A stretch of 64,000 bases of DNA from R-RK-3 sp963834945 (GTDB taxonomy: Bacteria; Pseudomonadota; Alphaproteobacteria; Rhizobiales; Rhodomicrobiaceae): positions 1 to 64,000 of the forward strand of contig CAWIDT010000007.1 of NCBI GenBank assembly GCA_963834945.1, read 5' to 3'. A program made the position numbers and the translations under genes. The number at the start of each line of letters is the position of its first letter. Position 1 is the first letter of the stretch. This document shows positions 36,041 through 45,591 of the stretch, one piece after another. The notes below the pieces were generated by a model, which saw only the letters and a list, made by a program, of their open reading frames with translations, did not search any database and was not told the DNA's origin.

Positions 36041-37218
36041 TGACCGCGGTGCGCGTTATTATCTTTCCACCATTTCGTGAACTCATCGAGCAGGACTTCC
36101 TTCTGCGCGACGCTCAGCGGTCGGCTGCCCTCCTTGGTACGCTGTTCGAGAAAGCGATCGAACGCGGTCTTGAGATCCTCGCTGGCCTCCGAGCTTGTCG
36201 CGGTCTCCTTCGCCGCCATGTGAGCGTTGATCCAATCCTGCGCCGGCTTGAAGCGTTTCCAGCCCGGCACGTCAGCCGCAAGGTTCACCTCTTTCCACTT
36301 GGGATGGCGCGGTCCGTCGCGGAATTTGTCGATATTATCGAACAGCTTATTGACGAATTTTGCGACGGTTTGATAGCGCTCCGTCTGAGGCGCGAAATTA
36401 TAGGTCGCCAGCAGCGTTGCACCGGCGACGGTCGGCACCGTCTCGCCTTCGGCCAGCACATTCGGATAGTGCTCGTGCTTCAGAATGGCCGGAAGATAGG
36501 TCTTCATCAGCTTGGCGTAACAGCCCGGGGGAAGGTTTTCTTCGTCCAGAGGCAGGAAATGGCCGTCCTTGGCGGTAAACCCGGTCAGCGCGCCGTGCGG
36601 CGCGGCCGAAATACGCCCAACCGCCGCGATCTCTCCGCTCCGCAGCTTTTCGGCGCCCAGGTCGGTATCGGCATAGACCCGTTCAACCTCGATATTGCAG
36701 GCACCCAATATTGTTTCGATCGCCTTCTCGCTTGAACTGAGCTGTTTGTAGAAGCTGACCTTCTTGCCGCGTAGATCCTCAAGCTTCTTGATCTCGGGCC
36801 GGGCAAAGAAATGCATCTCGGAGTTGGAAAGCTTCAAAATATAGACAAGACGATTTTGCAGGTCTCGATAGACAGTGGGGTCTTTCTTCGTGAACTCGTC
36901 GATCACGTCCTGTTCCATGATGCCAAGGTCGATACCCTGCAGGAACATCACATCGATGACGTTCTGACCGCCGCCACGCCCCAGGATCGGCAGGACGCGA
37001 AGATCACCCGTCTTGGGATCGTCGAGCACATTCTGCATATCCTCGGCAAACTGAGTATAGGCGGTTTGCGCCTGCGACCCCATAATTGTGACAGTGTTCT
37101 TGTTGACGTCCCGGCGCTTCTCTTCGTAGGCCGAACTGGGCTGTTGCTGCTGCGCAATGGCGCTTTGCTGCGCCCAGGCTGTCACGATCACTATGAAAGC
37201 AAATAAAATCGTTTTCAC
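36037..37218 (-). CDS. TAXI-family TRAP transporter solute-binding protein
   Basis: 393 residues from GTG 37218, chosen for the GGGGGAG site just before it. Signal peptide 'MKTILFAFIVIVTAWAQQSAIAQ'-like. Domain features are 'RVLPILGRGGGQNVIDVMFLQGIDLGI', cited by GGGQNVIDVMFLQG, 'LEDLRGKKVSFYKQLSSSE', and 'VERVYADTDLGAEKLRSGEIAAVG', typical of TAXI receptors that bind small acids. No TRAP membrane subunits are next to it; the nearest TRAP permease genes (39.4-41.2 kb) have their own DctP. It may be an orphan receptor or sensor with the SEL1 partner. Confidence 0.9.
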   Translation of the reverse strand: MKTILFAFIVIVTAWAQQSAIAQQQQPSSAYEEKRRDVNKNTVTIMGSQAQTAYTQFAEDMQNVLDDPKTGDLRVLPILGRGGGQNVIDVMFLQGIDLGIMEQDVIDEFTKKDPTVYRDLQNRLVYILKLSNSEMHFFARPEIKKLEDLRGKKVSFYKQLSSSEKAIETILGACNIEVERVYADTDLGAEKLRSGEIAAVGRISAAPHGALTGFTAKDGHFLPLDEENLPPGCYAKLMKTYLPAILKHEHYPNVLAEGETVPTVAGATLLATYNFAPQTERYQTVAKFVNKLFDNIDKFRDGPRHPKWKEVNLAADVPGWKRFKPAQDWINAHMAAKETATSSEASEDLKTAFDRFLEQRTKEGSRPLSVAQKEVLLDEFTKWWKDNNAHRGQ

Positions 37219-37423
37219 GACGCTCCCCCATGTCCCCACATGATTACTGAACTGTTACGCACAAAAGACCACCTTAAGCAGAATTTCTCAAGAGGCTTTT
37301 TAGCAATTTGTTGAGTGATAGCCATGTCAGCGCACCACACTTAGCGTTTTGCAGTGCCTCGTCGCAGCCTCGTTCCGAGTGCATGGAGGTCCGGTACGGC
37401 GTGAAAGTCGCGCTGGTTCCCCC

Positions 37424-38647
37424 TCAGCCGGCAGCTCCATTCTGCAAAAACTGATCGATATCTGCCGCGCTGAAGCCGATCTCTTGCAAGATCTGCCGGG
37501 AATGTTCGCCCAGCAGCGGTGCGGGGCGCTCCGTTCGGCACGGCGTCTGCGAGAACTTCACCGGCATGCCGACGGCCCGTACGTTGCCCGCGACCGGATG
37601 CTCGATGTCCGCGACCATGCTCCGCGCAATCGTTTGCCGGTCCTGATGCATCTCCGCAATGCTCAGGACCGGCCCCGCCGGCAGTCCGGCCTTGCCCAGC
37701 GTCTCAAGCCAATCGGCGCTGCTGCGCGTCATGAAGATCGCTGTGAGCACCTCGGCCAGCGTCTCTCGATTCGCCATGCGCGCCGCGTTGGTGGCAAAGC
37801 GCGCATCCTCGCTCAGCTCCGTACGGCCGAGAACGGCGAGCAGGCGCTCCCAATTGCGCTGATTGGCGGCGCCGACCGTGATCCAGCCATCCTGCGTCTG
37901 GAAGGCCTGGTAGGGCGCGTTGAGCGGATGCGCCGACCCCATCGGGCCAGGCGAAACACCGGTGCCGAACGCGATGGCCGATTGCCAATAGGTGAGCGTG
38001 ATGCCGGCCTCGAACAGCGAGGTGTCCACCTTCTGCCCCTCGCCGGTCTTGAGCTTATGCGCATAGGCGGCGCAAACGCCCATGGCGGCCAGGATGCCCG
38101 CCACGATGTCGGAGACCGGCGCACCGTTTTTCACCGGCGCCCGCCCCGGCCCTTCGCCGGTGATCGACATCAGCCCGGACATGCCTTGCGCGATCAGGTC
38201 GAAGCCTGGCCGGTCGGCATAGGGCCCCGTACGCCCGAAGCCGGAAATCTCGCAATAGATCAGCCCCGGATTGTCCTGCCGCAGCGTCTCGTAGCCCAGC
38301 CCGAACCCTTCCAGCGTACCTTTGCGGAAATTCTCCAGCAGCACGTCCGTTTGCGACGCGAGCCGGCGCAGGATGGCTTTGCCATCGGCGGTCTTCAGAT
38401 CGAGGACGATGCCGCGCTTGTTGCGGTTCATCATCATGAAGGCCGCCGCCTCGCCATTGATGGCGGGTGGAACGAAGCGGCGCGTGTCGTCGCCTTCCGG
38501 CTTCTCCACCTTGATCACCTCGGCGCCCATATCGGCGAGCATCAGCCCGCAGGTCGGGCCGGACATGATATGCGCCAGCTCCAGCACCTTCATGCCGCTG
38601 AGCGGGCCATAAGCTTCGCGCGCCGGGTCCATCACCGCCCCTGCCAT
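37424..38647 (-). CDS. CaiB/BaiF (class III) CoA-transferase
   Basis: 407 residues; moves CoA between carboxylic acids. 'GMKVLELAHIMSGPTCGLMLADMGAEVIKVEKPEG' region (cited by MSGPTCGLMLADMGAEVIKVE) and the catalytic Asp150 in 'RPGFDLIAQGMSGLMS' are visible. It is the last gene of the TRAP operon. The start overlaps the hydratase stop: ATG 38647 overlaps by 16 bases, while an internal ATG at 38632 overlaps in TGATG and is equally plausible. Together with the hydratase it suggests activation and beta-oxidation-like breakdown of an imported acid. Confidence 0.92.
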   Translation of the reverse strand: MAGAVMDPAREAYGPLSGMKVLELAHIMSGPTCGLMLADMGAEVIKVEKPEGDDTRRFVPPAINGEAAAFMMMNRNKRGIVLDLKTADGKAILRRLASQTDVLLENFRKGTLEGFGLGYETLRQDNPGLIYCEISGFGRTGPYADRPGFDLIAQGMSGLMSITGEGPGRAPVKNGAPVSDIVAGILAAMGVCAAYAHKLKTGEGQKVDTSLFEAGITLTYWQSAIAFGTGVSPGPMGSAHPLNAPYQAFQTQDGWITVGAANQRNWERLLAVLGRTELSEDARFATNAARMANRETLAEVLTAIFMTRSSADWLETLGKAGLPAGPVLSIAEMHQDRQTIARSMVADIEHPVAGNVRAVGMPVKFSQTPCRTERPAPLLGEHSRQILQEIGFSAADIDQFLQNGAAG

Positions 38648-39405
38648 TTCGGCTTGCGCTTGGCGAGGAACGCCTCAAGCCCTTCGCGGAAATCCGCGCT
38701 GGTGTAGCATCGCTCGATCAGGTCGTCGCCGTCGCGCCTGCCCATGCGGATGCGGCGCAGCGCTTCCTTGGTCGCCTGTATGGTGAGCGGCGCGTGGCCC
38801 GCGACGGTCACCGCAAGCTCCCGCGCCCGCGCCATGACGGCCGGTCGATCCGGCAGCACCTCCGAAATCAGCCCTGCGGCTGCCGCGCTCTCTGCATCGA
38901 GCAGGCGCGCCGTGACCACCATATCCAGAACGCGGCCCGCACCGATAAGCGACACCAGCCTGGCATAATTGTCGACCGACAGGCAATTTCCCAAGGTTCG
39001 GGCCACGGGAAAGCCGAAAACCGCATCCCGCGACGCGATCCGCAGATCGCATGCCACGGCAATGGTGGCGCCGCCGCCGGTGCAGGCTCCCGATATGGCG
39101 GCGATGGTCGGAACCGGACAGGTTTCGATGGCGGTCAGCGCTTTTTCGATCCGCGCCTCATAGGCATGCGCGTCGGCGGCGGTTTCGAAGGCACGGAACA
39201 GCGAGATGTCGGTGCCGGCGGCGAAGGCGCGGTCGCCGGCGCCGGTCACAATGAGGGCTTTGACGCTGCCGTCCGGGCCGGGCGCGGCGCAAATCTCGGC
39301 GATGCGGTCATACATCTCGAAGGTCAGCGCATTGCGCGCCTCCGGACGGTTGATCGTCACGGTGCCGATGCCGCCGTCAACGGCGTAAAGGATCAGCTCG
39401 TTCAA
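38632..39405 (-). CDS. Enoyl-CoA hydratase/isomerase family protein
   Basis: 257-residue crotonase. Oxyanion-hole elements 'GDRAFAAGTDISLF' and 'AISGACTGGGATIAVACDLRI' are visible; the position of one catalytic Glu after 'DAVFGFPVARTLGNCLSVDNYARL' is not conserved as in ECH1, so the exact reaction is open (hydratase, isomerase or lyase). It follows dctM by 15 bases and overlaps the CoA-transferase gene. Confidence 0.9.
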   Translation of the reverse strand: MNELILYAVDGGIGTVTINRPEARNALTFEMYDRIAEICAAPGPDGSVKALIVTGAGDRAFAAGTDISLFRAFETAADAHAYEARIEKALTAIETCPVPTIAAISGACTGGGATIAVACDLRIASRDAVFGFPVARTLGNCLSVDNYARLVSLIGAGRVLDMVVTARLLDAESAAAAGLISEVLPDRPAVMARARELAVTVAGHAPLTIQATKEALRRIRMGRRDGDDLIERCYTSADFREGLEAFLAKRKPKWQGR

Positions 39406-39420
39406 GGGGCGCGCCTCGCT

Positions 39421-40704
39421 CTACCGGTAAAAGACATTCACCAGGAACATCGGGATGGCCGGCACATAGGTGCAGATGAACAGCACAGCCAGCAGCACCG
39501 CGATAAAATAGATGTTCACCTTGGTTACGTCCCAGACACTGGTCTTGGCGATCGAGCAGGCCGTGATCAGCACGCTGGCGACCGGCGGCGTCTGCTGGCC
39601 GATGGCAAGGTTCAGCGTCACCACGAGCCCGAAATGCACCGGATCGATGCCCGCCGCCTTGATCAGCGGCACCACGATGGGCACCACCAGGATGATCGCG
39701 GCGGCGGAATGCAGAAAGAAGCCGATGACCAGGAAAAACACGTTCAGGATCAGCAGGATGACGTATTTATTATCGCGTCAGGCTCAGCATCGACGACGCG
39801 ATCTGCTGCGGCACGCGGGCGGTCGTCAGATAGCTTCCCATCAGCACCGAGGCGGCGACCAGCAGCATCACCACTGCCGTTTGGATGCCGCCATCGAGCA
39901 TGGCGGTCTTCAGCGCGCGCCCAATCGACTTCGCGATAATAGAAGCCGACCAGGATCGACGCCAGCACCGCCAGGCCCGCCGCTTCCGTCGCCGTGACCA
40001 GGCCGCCGAAAATCCCGCCCAGTATGATCACCGGGATGAGGAAGGTCGGCGCCGCGTCGAGGAAGGTGACCCTCAGGTGACGCAGATCGAACGCCCGTTC
40101 GACCGGCAGCTTATAGCGCCGCGCCATCATATAGGCGACGAACATCAGCCCGGCGCCGCCGAGCAGGCCCGGCACGAAACCGGCGACGAACAGCTCCTCG
40201 ACGGAGGTGCCGGCGGAAATCGCGTAAAGGATCATCGGGATCGAGGGCGGGATGATGATCGCCAGCGACGCCGCCGAGGAGGTCACCGCCGCCGCCAGCG
40301 GGGCCGGATAGCCGCGCGCCTTCATCTCCGGGATGAGAACCGAGCCGATCGCCGCGACATCGGCCACCGCCGATCCGGAAATCTCGGCAAAAAACAGCGA
40401 TACGCCGATGGTCACCATGGCGAGGCCGCCCTGGACGAATCCGATCATGGCGGAGACGAAGGCGATCAGCCGCTTGGTGATGCCGGTGGCGTTCATGATC
40501 GCGCCGGCGAGCACGAACATCGGGATGGCGATCAGCGAGAAGCTGGTCGCGCCATTGTACATGTCGAGGCCGACATTGACGAGGCTGCCGGTGCCGTCGG
40601 TCCAGATCATCCCGATCAGCGCCGAGATGCGCCAGAGCGATCGCGATCGGCACATTGAGGCAGATCATCGCGACCATCGCCAGAAACATGAATGTCAGAA
40701 CCAT
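39421..40704 (-). pseudogene. dctM: TRAP transporter large permease DctM, frameshifted
   Basis: 427 codons in all, the normal length of DctM, the 12-helix membrane channel of TRAP uptake. The N-terminus 'MVLTFMFLAMVAMICLNVPIAIALA' is in one frame. The long middle ('SLIAIPMFVLAGAIMNATGI', 'VTIGVSLFFAEISGSAVADVAAIGSVLIPEM', cited by SGSAVADVAAIGSVLIPEM) is in another. The end ('VILLILNVFFLVIGFFLHSAA', 'AIGQQTPPVASVLITACSIA') is shifted again. Breaks lie near 40632, 39940 and 39775. Motifs are otherwise intact, so sequence errors are a real possibility. Confidence 0.85.
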
Positions 40705-40707
40705 GGC

Positions 40708-41230
40708 TCAGCTTTCCTCGATGGGTTGGTGAACCATGGGCGGATGTTCTGTCGAAATGCCGAGGCGGACCTCGGCAAGATAGGGTGGAATGCTGAGCAG
40801 CTCCGCGATGATGAACAGCGTCGCCGCCGATCGGAATGACCGACTGGGTGAGCTGAACGGGAACCCAGCTCAGGCTGACGAGATTGGTTCCCTCCAGCAC
40901 CTTCAGGATCTCCCAGCCGGCCCAGGCCAGGATCACGAAGAAGCCGATGACCAGGATCTCGGCAACGGCAACCGCCCAGATGCGCCATTGCGGCGGCAGC
41001 GCGAGCAGCACGCCGTCGAAGCCGATATGCGAGCGCCGCAGTGCCGCGAGCGCGGCCCCATAATAGGTGATCCAGGCAAGCAGCACCGACGCGACTTCGT
41101 CATACCAGGACAGCGACGCACCCAGCTTGCGGTAAACGACGGCGATGATGACCAGCGTCGTGAGCACCACCATCAAGGTTATGAGAGTCCAGGAAAGTAG
41201 GTTGTCCAGGATGCGTCGCGCCGTCGCCAC
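40708..41230 (-). CDS. dctQ: TRAP transporter small permease DctQ, one frameshift
   Basis: Four-helix small membrane subunit: 'WTLITLMVVLTTLVIIAVVYR', 'YDEVASVLLAWITYYGAALAALRRSHIGFD', cited by LLAWITYYGAALAALRRS, and 'IWAVAVAEILVIGFFVILAWAG'. The last helix changes frame near 40828 and reads 'LFIIAELLSIPPYLAEVRLG' to a stop at 40708. GTG 41230 is chosen because GGAGAG lies 7 bases before it; an in-frame GTG at 41284 would add 18 residues. It sits 3 bases upstream of dctM. Confidence 0.85.
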
Positions 41231-41307
41231 CGAGGCCCTCTCCGAAAATGAAAAACCGGGGTTGAAACCGAAAGCAGCGCCCACAAGGAGCGCTGCCGGC
41301 AGAGCCT

Positions 41308-42297
41308 TCAGGATTTTGGTGCAAGCTTCTGAACGGCGTCAACGAGATCCTTGCCGCCTTCGACGGACGACGCGAATTCGTCATAGATGGGCTTGGATGC
41401 CTCGATGAAGGCCTGCTTGTCCGCCTGATTCACGGTAATGCTGGATTCCTTGATCTTCGCCAGAAGCTCGGTGTCCAGTTCGGCCGCCTTCTTATAAACC
41501 CAGTCCGAATTTTCCTTCGCGCAATCGCTGAGAACGGTCTGCACGTCCTCGGGAAGCTTGCTGAATTGCGCTTCCGAGACGAGCGCGTAAGCCGGCGTAT
41601 ATACGTGATCCGTCAGCGAGAGATATTTCTGCACTTCCTGGAATTTCGACGGATAGATTTGCGCGAACGGATTTTCCTGGCCGTCCATCACGCCGGTTTT
41701 GAGCGCGGTAAACACCTCGGACAGCGCCATCGGCGAAGGATTGGCGCCATAGAGCTTGAACATCTTCACGCGCCATTCGCCTTTCGGTGTGCGCAGCTTG
41801 ATGCCCTTGAGGTCCTCGGGTTTGTTGATCGGGCGGACATTGTTGGTGATCTGCCGGAAGCCGTTTTCCCACACGCCCAGGATGCGATAGCCCTTCTTTT
41901 TGGTCGCCTCCTGCAGCGTGGTCATGACGACTTCGTCACGCACCTTCGCCATATGTTCGCGGTTCTGGATGATGTAAGGCATCTCGAACACGCCAAATTC
42001 CGGCGTAACCGAGGACATCACGCTGGAAGGCAGCGCGAAGGTGATCTGCCCCAGCTTCAGCTTTTGCAGCATTTCCTGATCGCTGCCGAGCTGCGACGAC
42101 CCATAAACCTGGACTTTGCCCTTGTCGCCCAGTTTCGGATTTGCGCAAGTGGCGAAATTCTGCGCCGACACGTCGAAAAGCGATCCGGGCTCGCCGACAT
42201 GCCCAAATCTCAAATCCAGCGGCTCCGCCCGAGCGGCGCCCGCCGCCAAGCCCAGTCCGGAGATCACTGCGAAAACAGGTAAAATTCTAAGCCGCAT
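41308..42297 (-). CDS. dctP: TRAP transporter substrate-binding protein DctP
   Basis: 329 residues from ATG 42297 with signal peptide ('ILPVFAVISGLGLAAGAARAE'). DctP fold: 'LDLRFGHVGEPGSLFDVSAQNFA', cited by RFGHVGEPGS, 'VQVYGSSQLGSDQEMLQKLKLGQI', cited by GSSQLGSDQEML, and the substrate Arg loop 'IKLRTPKGEWRVKMFKLYGANPSPMALSE', cited by LRTPKGEWRVKMF. It usually binds C4-dicarboxylates or other organic acids. First gene of the dctP-dctQ-dctM-hydratase-CoA-transferase operon. Confidence 0.93.
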   Translation of the reverse strand: MRLRILPVFAVISGLGLAAGAARAEPLDLRFGHVGEPGSLFDVSAQNFATCANPKLGDKGKVQVYGSSQLGSDQEMLQKLKLGQITFALPSSVMSSVTPEFGVFEMPYIIQNREHMAKVRDEVVMTTLQEATKKKGYRILGVWENGFRQITNNVRPINKPEDLKGIKLRTPKGEWRVKMFKLYGANPSPMALSEVFTALKTGVMDGQENPFAQIYPSKFQEVQKYLSLTDHVYTPAYALVSEAQFSKLPEDVQTVLSDCAKENSDWVYKKAAELDTELLAKIKESSITVNQADKQAFIEASKPIYDEFASSVEGGKDLVDAVQKLAPKS

Positions 42298-42467
42298 TTT
42301 TACGCCCTTTACACTCCTGGTTATAAACATGCGCCCACTCAAAGCTAGAGCCGGCGCGGCACGCAATTCGCTCGCCCACCTCCTGGATCGCGTTATGATC
42401 GTCTGGTGGTAACCCCACGGTCCAGACGGCAGTATCAGCGTAGTTGGTGATGCAGATACCCTGTGAG

Positions 42468-45419
42468 TTACATCACATCCGCGCTTTTCGCGCCACCCCT
42501 ATCCGTCGCGCGCAGCAGCATCCGGGCCAGATGAATCGCCGGTTTTCCTGTCCCATCAAGGATTTGGTGCCGGCAGGAGAACCCATCTGCGATCACTGGG
42601 ATGTCCGCCCCTGCGCGGCGGATCGCGGGCAGCAGCGTGAGTTCGCCCATAGCTCTGGAGACGTCCGCCGTTTCTTTCTGATAGCCGAACGCGCCGGCCA
42701 TGCCGCAGCAGGACGTGGCGATGGTCTCGACCGCCAAGCCCGGAATGAGCCCCATCAGCTGCTGCACCGGGCCAAGCGCGGCGAACGACTTCTGATGACA
42801 ATGGCCATGCAGCAGCGCCTTGCTCGCAACCGGCGCGAGGCTCAGTGCGGCCTTGCCCGCGGCGTGGGCGGCAATCAGATATTCCTCGAACATCAGCACG
42901 CGCTCGCCGTAATCGGCGGTCCATTCCTCGCCGAGCAGGGCTGGCGCTTCGTCGCGGAATGTCATGATGCAGGACGGCTCAAGGCCCACCACAGCCTTGC
43001 CCTTGTCGATCGCCGACCTGAACGCGGCGGCGGTACGGCGCATCTCCCGGCGCGCCTCTTCCACGAGGCCGGCGCCGAGAAATGTGCGTCCGCAGCATAG
43101 CGGCCGCCCACCAACTTGCGGCAGCGCATCCGCGATGCTCACCCCGGCGCGCTTCAGCACTGTCTTGGCGGCGGCGAGATTGTCGGGCTCGAAATAGCGG
43201 TTGAACGTATCCGCGAACAGCATGACCTCCGCCTCGCCGCCATCGGTGCCGCGATAGGGCCTGGACGTCCAGCGCGGCAACGGCCGGTCGGCGGCAAACC
43301 CAGCCAGGCGCTCCGACAGCGCCGCCATCCCCGGCAGCGCGTCGCGCAGATTCATCAGGAACGGCGCGGCGGCGGCATAAGGCGCATAGCGCGGCAGATA
43401 GGCGATGAGCCGGTCGCGTACCGACAGACCATTCGTCTTGGCCCGCTGCCGCAGCACCTCGATCTTCATTTTCGCCATGTCGACGCTGGTCGGGCATTCG
43501 CGGCGGCAGGCCTTGCAGGACACGCAGGTCTTCATCGTCGCCATCATGGCGTCGGAGGCGAGCGCGCCCGGACCCAACTGCCCGCTGATCGCCAGGCGCA
43601 GGCTGTTGGCTCGCCCGCGCACCAGATCGCGCTCGTCGCGGGTCACCCGGTAGGACGGACACATCACGCCGTCCGCGAGCTTGCGGCAGGCGCCGTTGTT
43701 GTTGCACATCTCCACCGCGCCCTGGAAGCCGCGCCCCTGGCCGGTATAGGCGCTCCAGTCGAACGCCATATCGAGCGGCGGCACGGCATAGTCAGGCCCG
43801 TAGCGTAAGAGGCGCCGGTCGTCCATTTTCGGCGCGTGCACGATCTTGCCGGGATTGAGAATTCCTTGCGGGTCCATCCGCGCCTTCACCTCCTCGAATG
43901 CGGCGACGATGCGCGGTCCGAACATCTTCTCGTGCAATTCCGACCGCACGATGCCGTCGCCATGCTCGCCCGAATGCGCGCCGCGATAGGCCGCGACCAT
44001 GTCGAACGCCTCTTCGGCGATGGCTCGCATCGCCTTCACATCCGTATCGAGCTTGAGGTTCAGCACCGGCCGCACATGCAGCGTTCCGACCGACGCATGG
44101 GCGTACCAGGTGCCGTCCGTGCCATGCTTGTGGAAGATCGCGGTCAGCCGGTCGGTGAAGTCCGCGAGATCGGGCAGGCGCACGCAGCAATCCTCGATGA
44201 AGGAGATCGGCTTGCCGTCCGATTTCATCGACATCATGATGTTGAGGCCCTGTTTGCGCACCTCGAAGATCTGCGCGATGAAGCCTGGCTCGACGGCCTC
44301 GACCACGCCGCCCTCGCGCTTGCCCGGATCGCCCCAGCGCCAACCCAGATCGGCCATCGCATCGTGCAGCAGCCCCAAGCGCCGCAAATTCTCGCCTTGA
44401 TCCGGCTCGGCGAATTCCACCATCAGCAGCGCCGCAGGCTCGCCGCGCACGAAGCGGTCCACCACCGGGCGAAACATGGCGATCTGCCGCGACAGTGCGA
44501 TCATGGTGCTGTCCATCAGTTCGACAGCCGTCGGCCCCAGCTTCACCAGATGCTGCGCGGCGTCCATCGCCTCGCGGAAGGTGGGGAAGTGGCAAATGCC
44601 CACGACCTTTTCGCGCAGCATGGGCGCCAGCTTGAGCGTGATCTTCTCGCTGACGGCGAGCGTGCCTTCAGACCCGACGAGCAGCGCCGCGAGATCGTTC
44701 ACCGGACCGCTTGGGACAAGCGCATCGATATTATAGCCGCCCACCCGGCGCGGCACATCTGGGAAGCGGGCGCGGATTTCGTCCGCCTCGCGCGCGCCCA
44801 GCCGCATGAGATCGCGCCGCATCGCCGCCACGCCGCCCTCGTTCGACGCCAGCGTCGCGGCTCGGTCGACCGGCTCGAAGCGCGCCGCGGTGCCGTCGGC
44901 CAGCAGCGCGTCGACCGCGCCGACATTGTCGCGCATCATGCCGTAGCGGATCGAGCGCGAGCCGCAGGAATTGTTCGCTGTCATGCCGCCGAGCGTGGCG
45001 CGCGAGCTGGTGGAAATATCGACGGGAAACCACAGGCCCGTCGGCTTCAGCACGCGGTTGAGTTCGTCAAGCACCAGCCCCGGCTCGACCACGGCGCTCG
45101 CGGCCTCGGGGTTCACGTCCAGCACCCGGTTGAGGTGCTTGGAGAAATCGACGACGATCGCCTCGTTGACGGTCTGCCCGGCTTGCGAAGTCCCGCCGCC
45201 GCGCGGCAGCACCGGCACGCCTTCCTCCCGCGCGATCCCCAGCACCGCTTCGACATCGGCAAAATGCTTCGGCACCACGACGCCCAGCGGAAACATCTGG
45301 TAAATGCTGGCGTCCGTCGCATAGCGTCCGCGGTCGAAGCGGGAGAACAGCACTTCGCCCTCGACTGCCTTGCGAAGCCGCGCCGCGAGCGGCCCTGCGC
45401 CCGGATCCAAATCCTTCAA
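42468..45419 (-). CDS. FAD-linked oxidase / Fe-S (GlcD-GlcF-like fusion) oxidoreductase
   Basis: 983-residue fusion of the YdiJ/D-lactate dehydrogenase type. FAD-binding type 4 domain (residues about 40-260) with 'VPVLPRGGGTSQAGQTVN' and 'TLGGMTANNSCGSRSIRYG'; FAD-oxidase C domain (about 270-520, with 'GEHGDGIVRSELH'). Two 4Fe-4S stretches follow ('CNNNGACRKL', 'CVSCKACRRECPTSVDM'), then CCG-type heterodisulfide-reductase modules ('CCGRTFLGAG', 'CCGMAGAFGY') to the end. Substrates of relatives are D-lactate, D-2-hydroxyglutarate or glycolate. It diverges from an aminotransferase of glyoxylate metabolism, favouring a 2-hydroxyacid such as glycolate (inference). Confidence 0.92.
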   Translation of the reverse strand: MKDLDPGAGPLAARLRKAVEGEVLFSRFDRGRYATDASIYQMFPLGVVVPKHFADVEAVLGIAREEGVPVLPRGGGTSQAGQTVNEAIVVDFSKHLNRVLDVNPEAASAVVEPGLVLDELNRVLKPTGLWFPVDISTSSRATLGGMTANNSCGSRSIRYGMMRDNVGAVDALLADGTAARFEPVDRAATLASNEGGVAAMRRDLMRLGAREADEIRARFPDVPRRVGGYNIDALVPSGPVNDLAALLVGSEGTLAVSEKITLKLAPMLREKVVGICHFPTFREAMDAAQHLVKLGPTAVELMDSTMIALSRQIAMFRPVVDRFVRGEPAALLMVEFAEPDQGENLRRLGLLHDAMADLGWRWGDPGKREGGVVEAVEPGFIAQIFEVRKQGLNIMMSMKSDGKPISFIEDCCVRLPDLADFTDRLTAIFHKHGTDGTWYAHASVGTLHVRPVLNLKLDTDVKAMRAIAEEAFDMVAAYRGAHSGEHGDGIVRSELHEKMFGPRIVAAFEEVKARMDPQGILNPGKIVHAPKMDDRRLLRYGPDYAVPPLDMAFDWSAYTGQGRGFQGAVEMCNNNGACRKLADGVMCPSYRVTRDERDLVRGRANSLRLAISGQLGPGALASDAMMATMKTCVSCKACRRECPTSVDMAKMKIEVLRQRAKTNGLSVRDRLIAYLPRYAPYAAAAPFLMNLRDALPGMAALSERLAGFAADRPLPRWTSRPYRGTDGGEAEVMLFADTFNRYFEPDNLAAAKTVLKRAGVSIADALPQVGGRPLCCGRTFLGAGLVEEARREMRRTAAAFRSAIDKGKAVVGLEPSCIMTFRDEAPALLGEEWTADYGERVLMFEEYLIAAHAAGKAALSLAPVASKALLHGHCHQKSFAALGPVQQLMGLIPGLAVETIATSCCGMAGAFGYQKETADVSRAMGELTLLPAIRRAGADIPVIADGFSCRHQILDGTGKPAIHLARMLLRATDRGGAKSADVM

Positions 45420-45591
45420 AATTGACGCGCCTCCTCAGCGCATGCGTCTCATGCAAAGGGCGAATGCCGCTTGACTCACATCTTCGAATTACGCTCCCGT
45501 GCAACTGTAAGGGTCGGCAACGGGTTGCGCGAGCGGATCTGGCGCCATGCGCCAGACGGCCCGCGCCACTGCAGCATGGGAGTTGAAACAT

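Noticed and set aside
43836..45425. 529-residue plus-strand open frame opposite the FAD/Fe-S oxidoreductase
   Set aside because: Antisense shadow of a gene with unmistakable FAD and Fe-S motifs; the translated composition is atypical.
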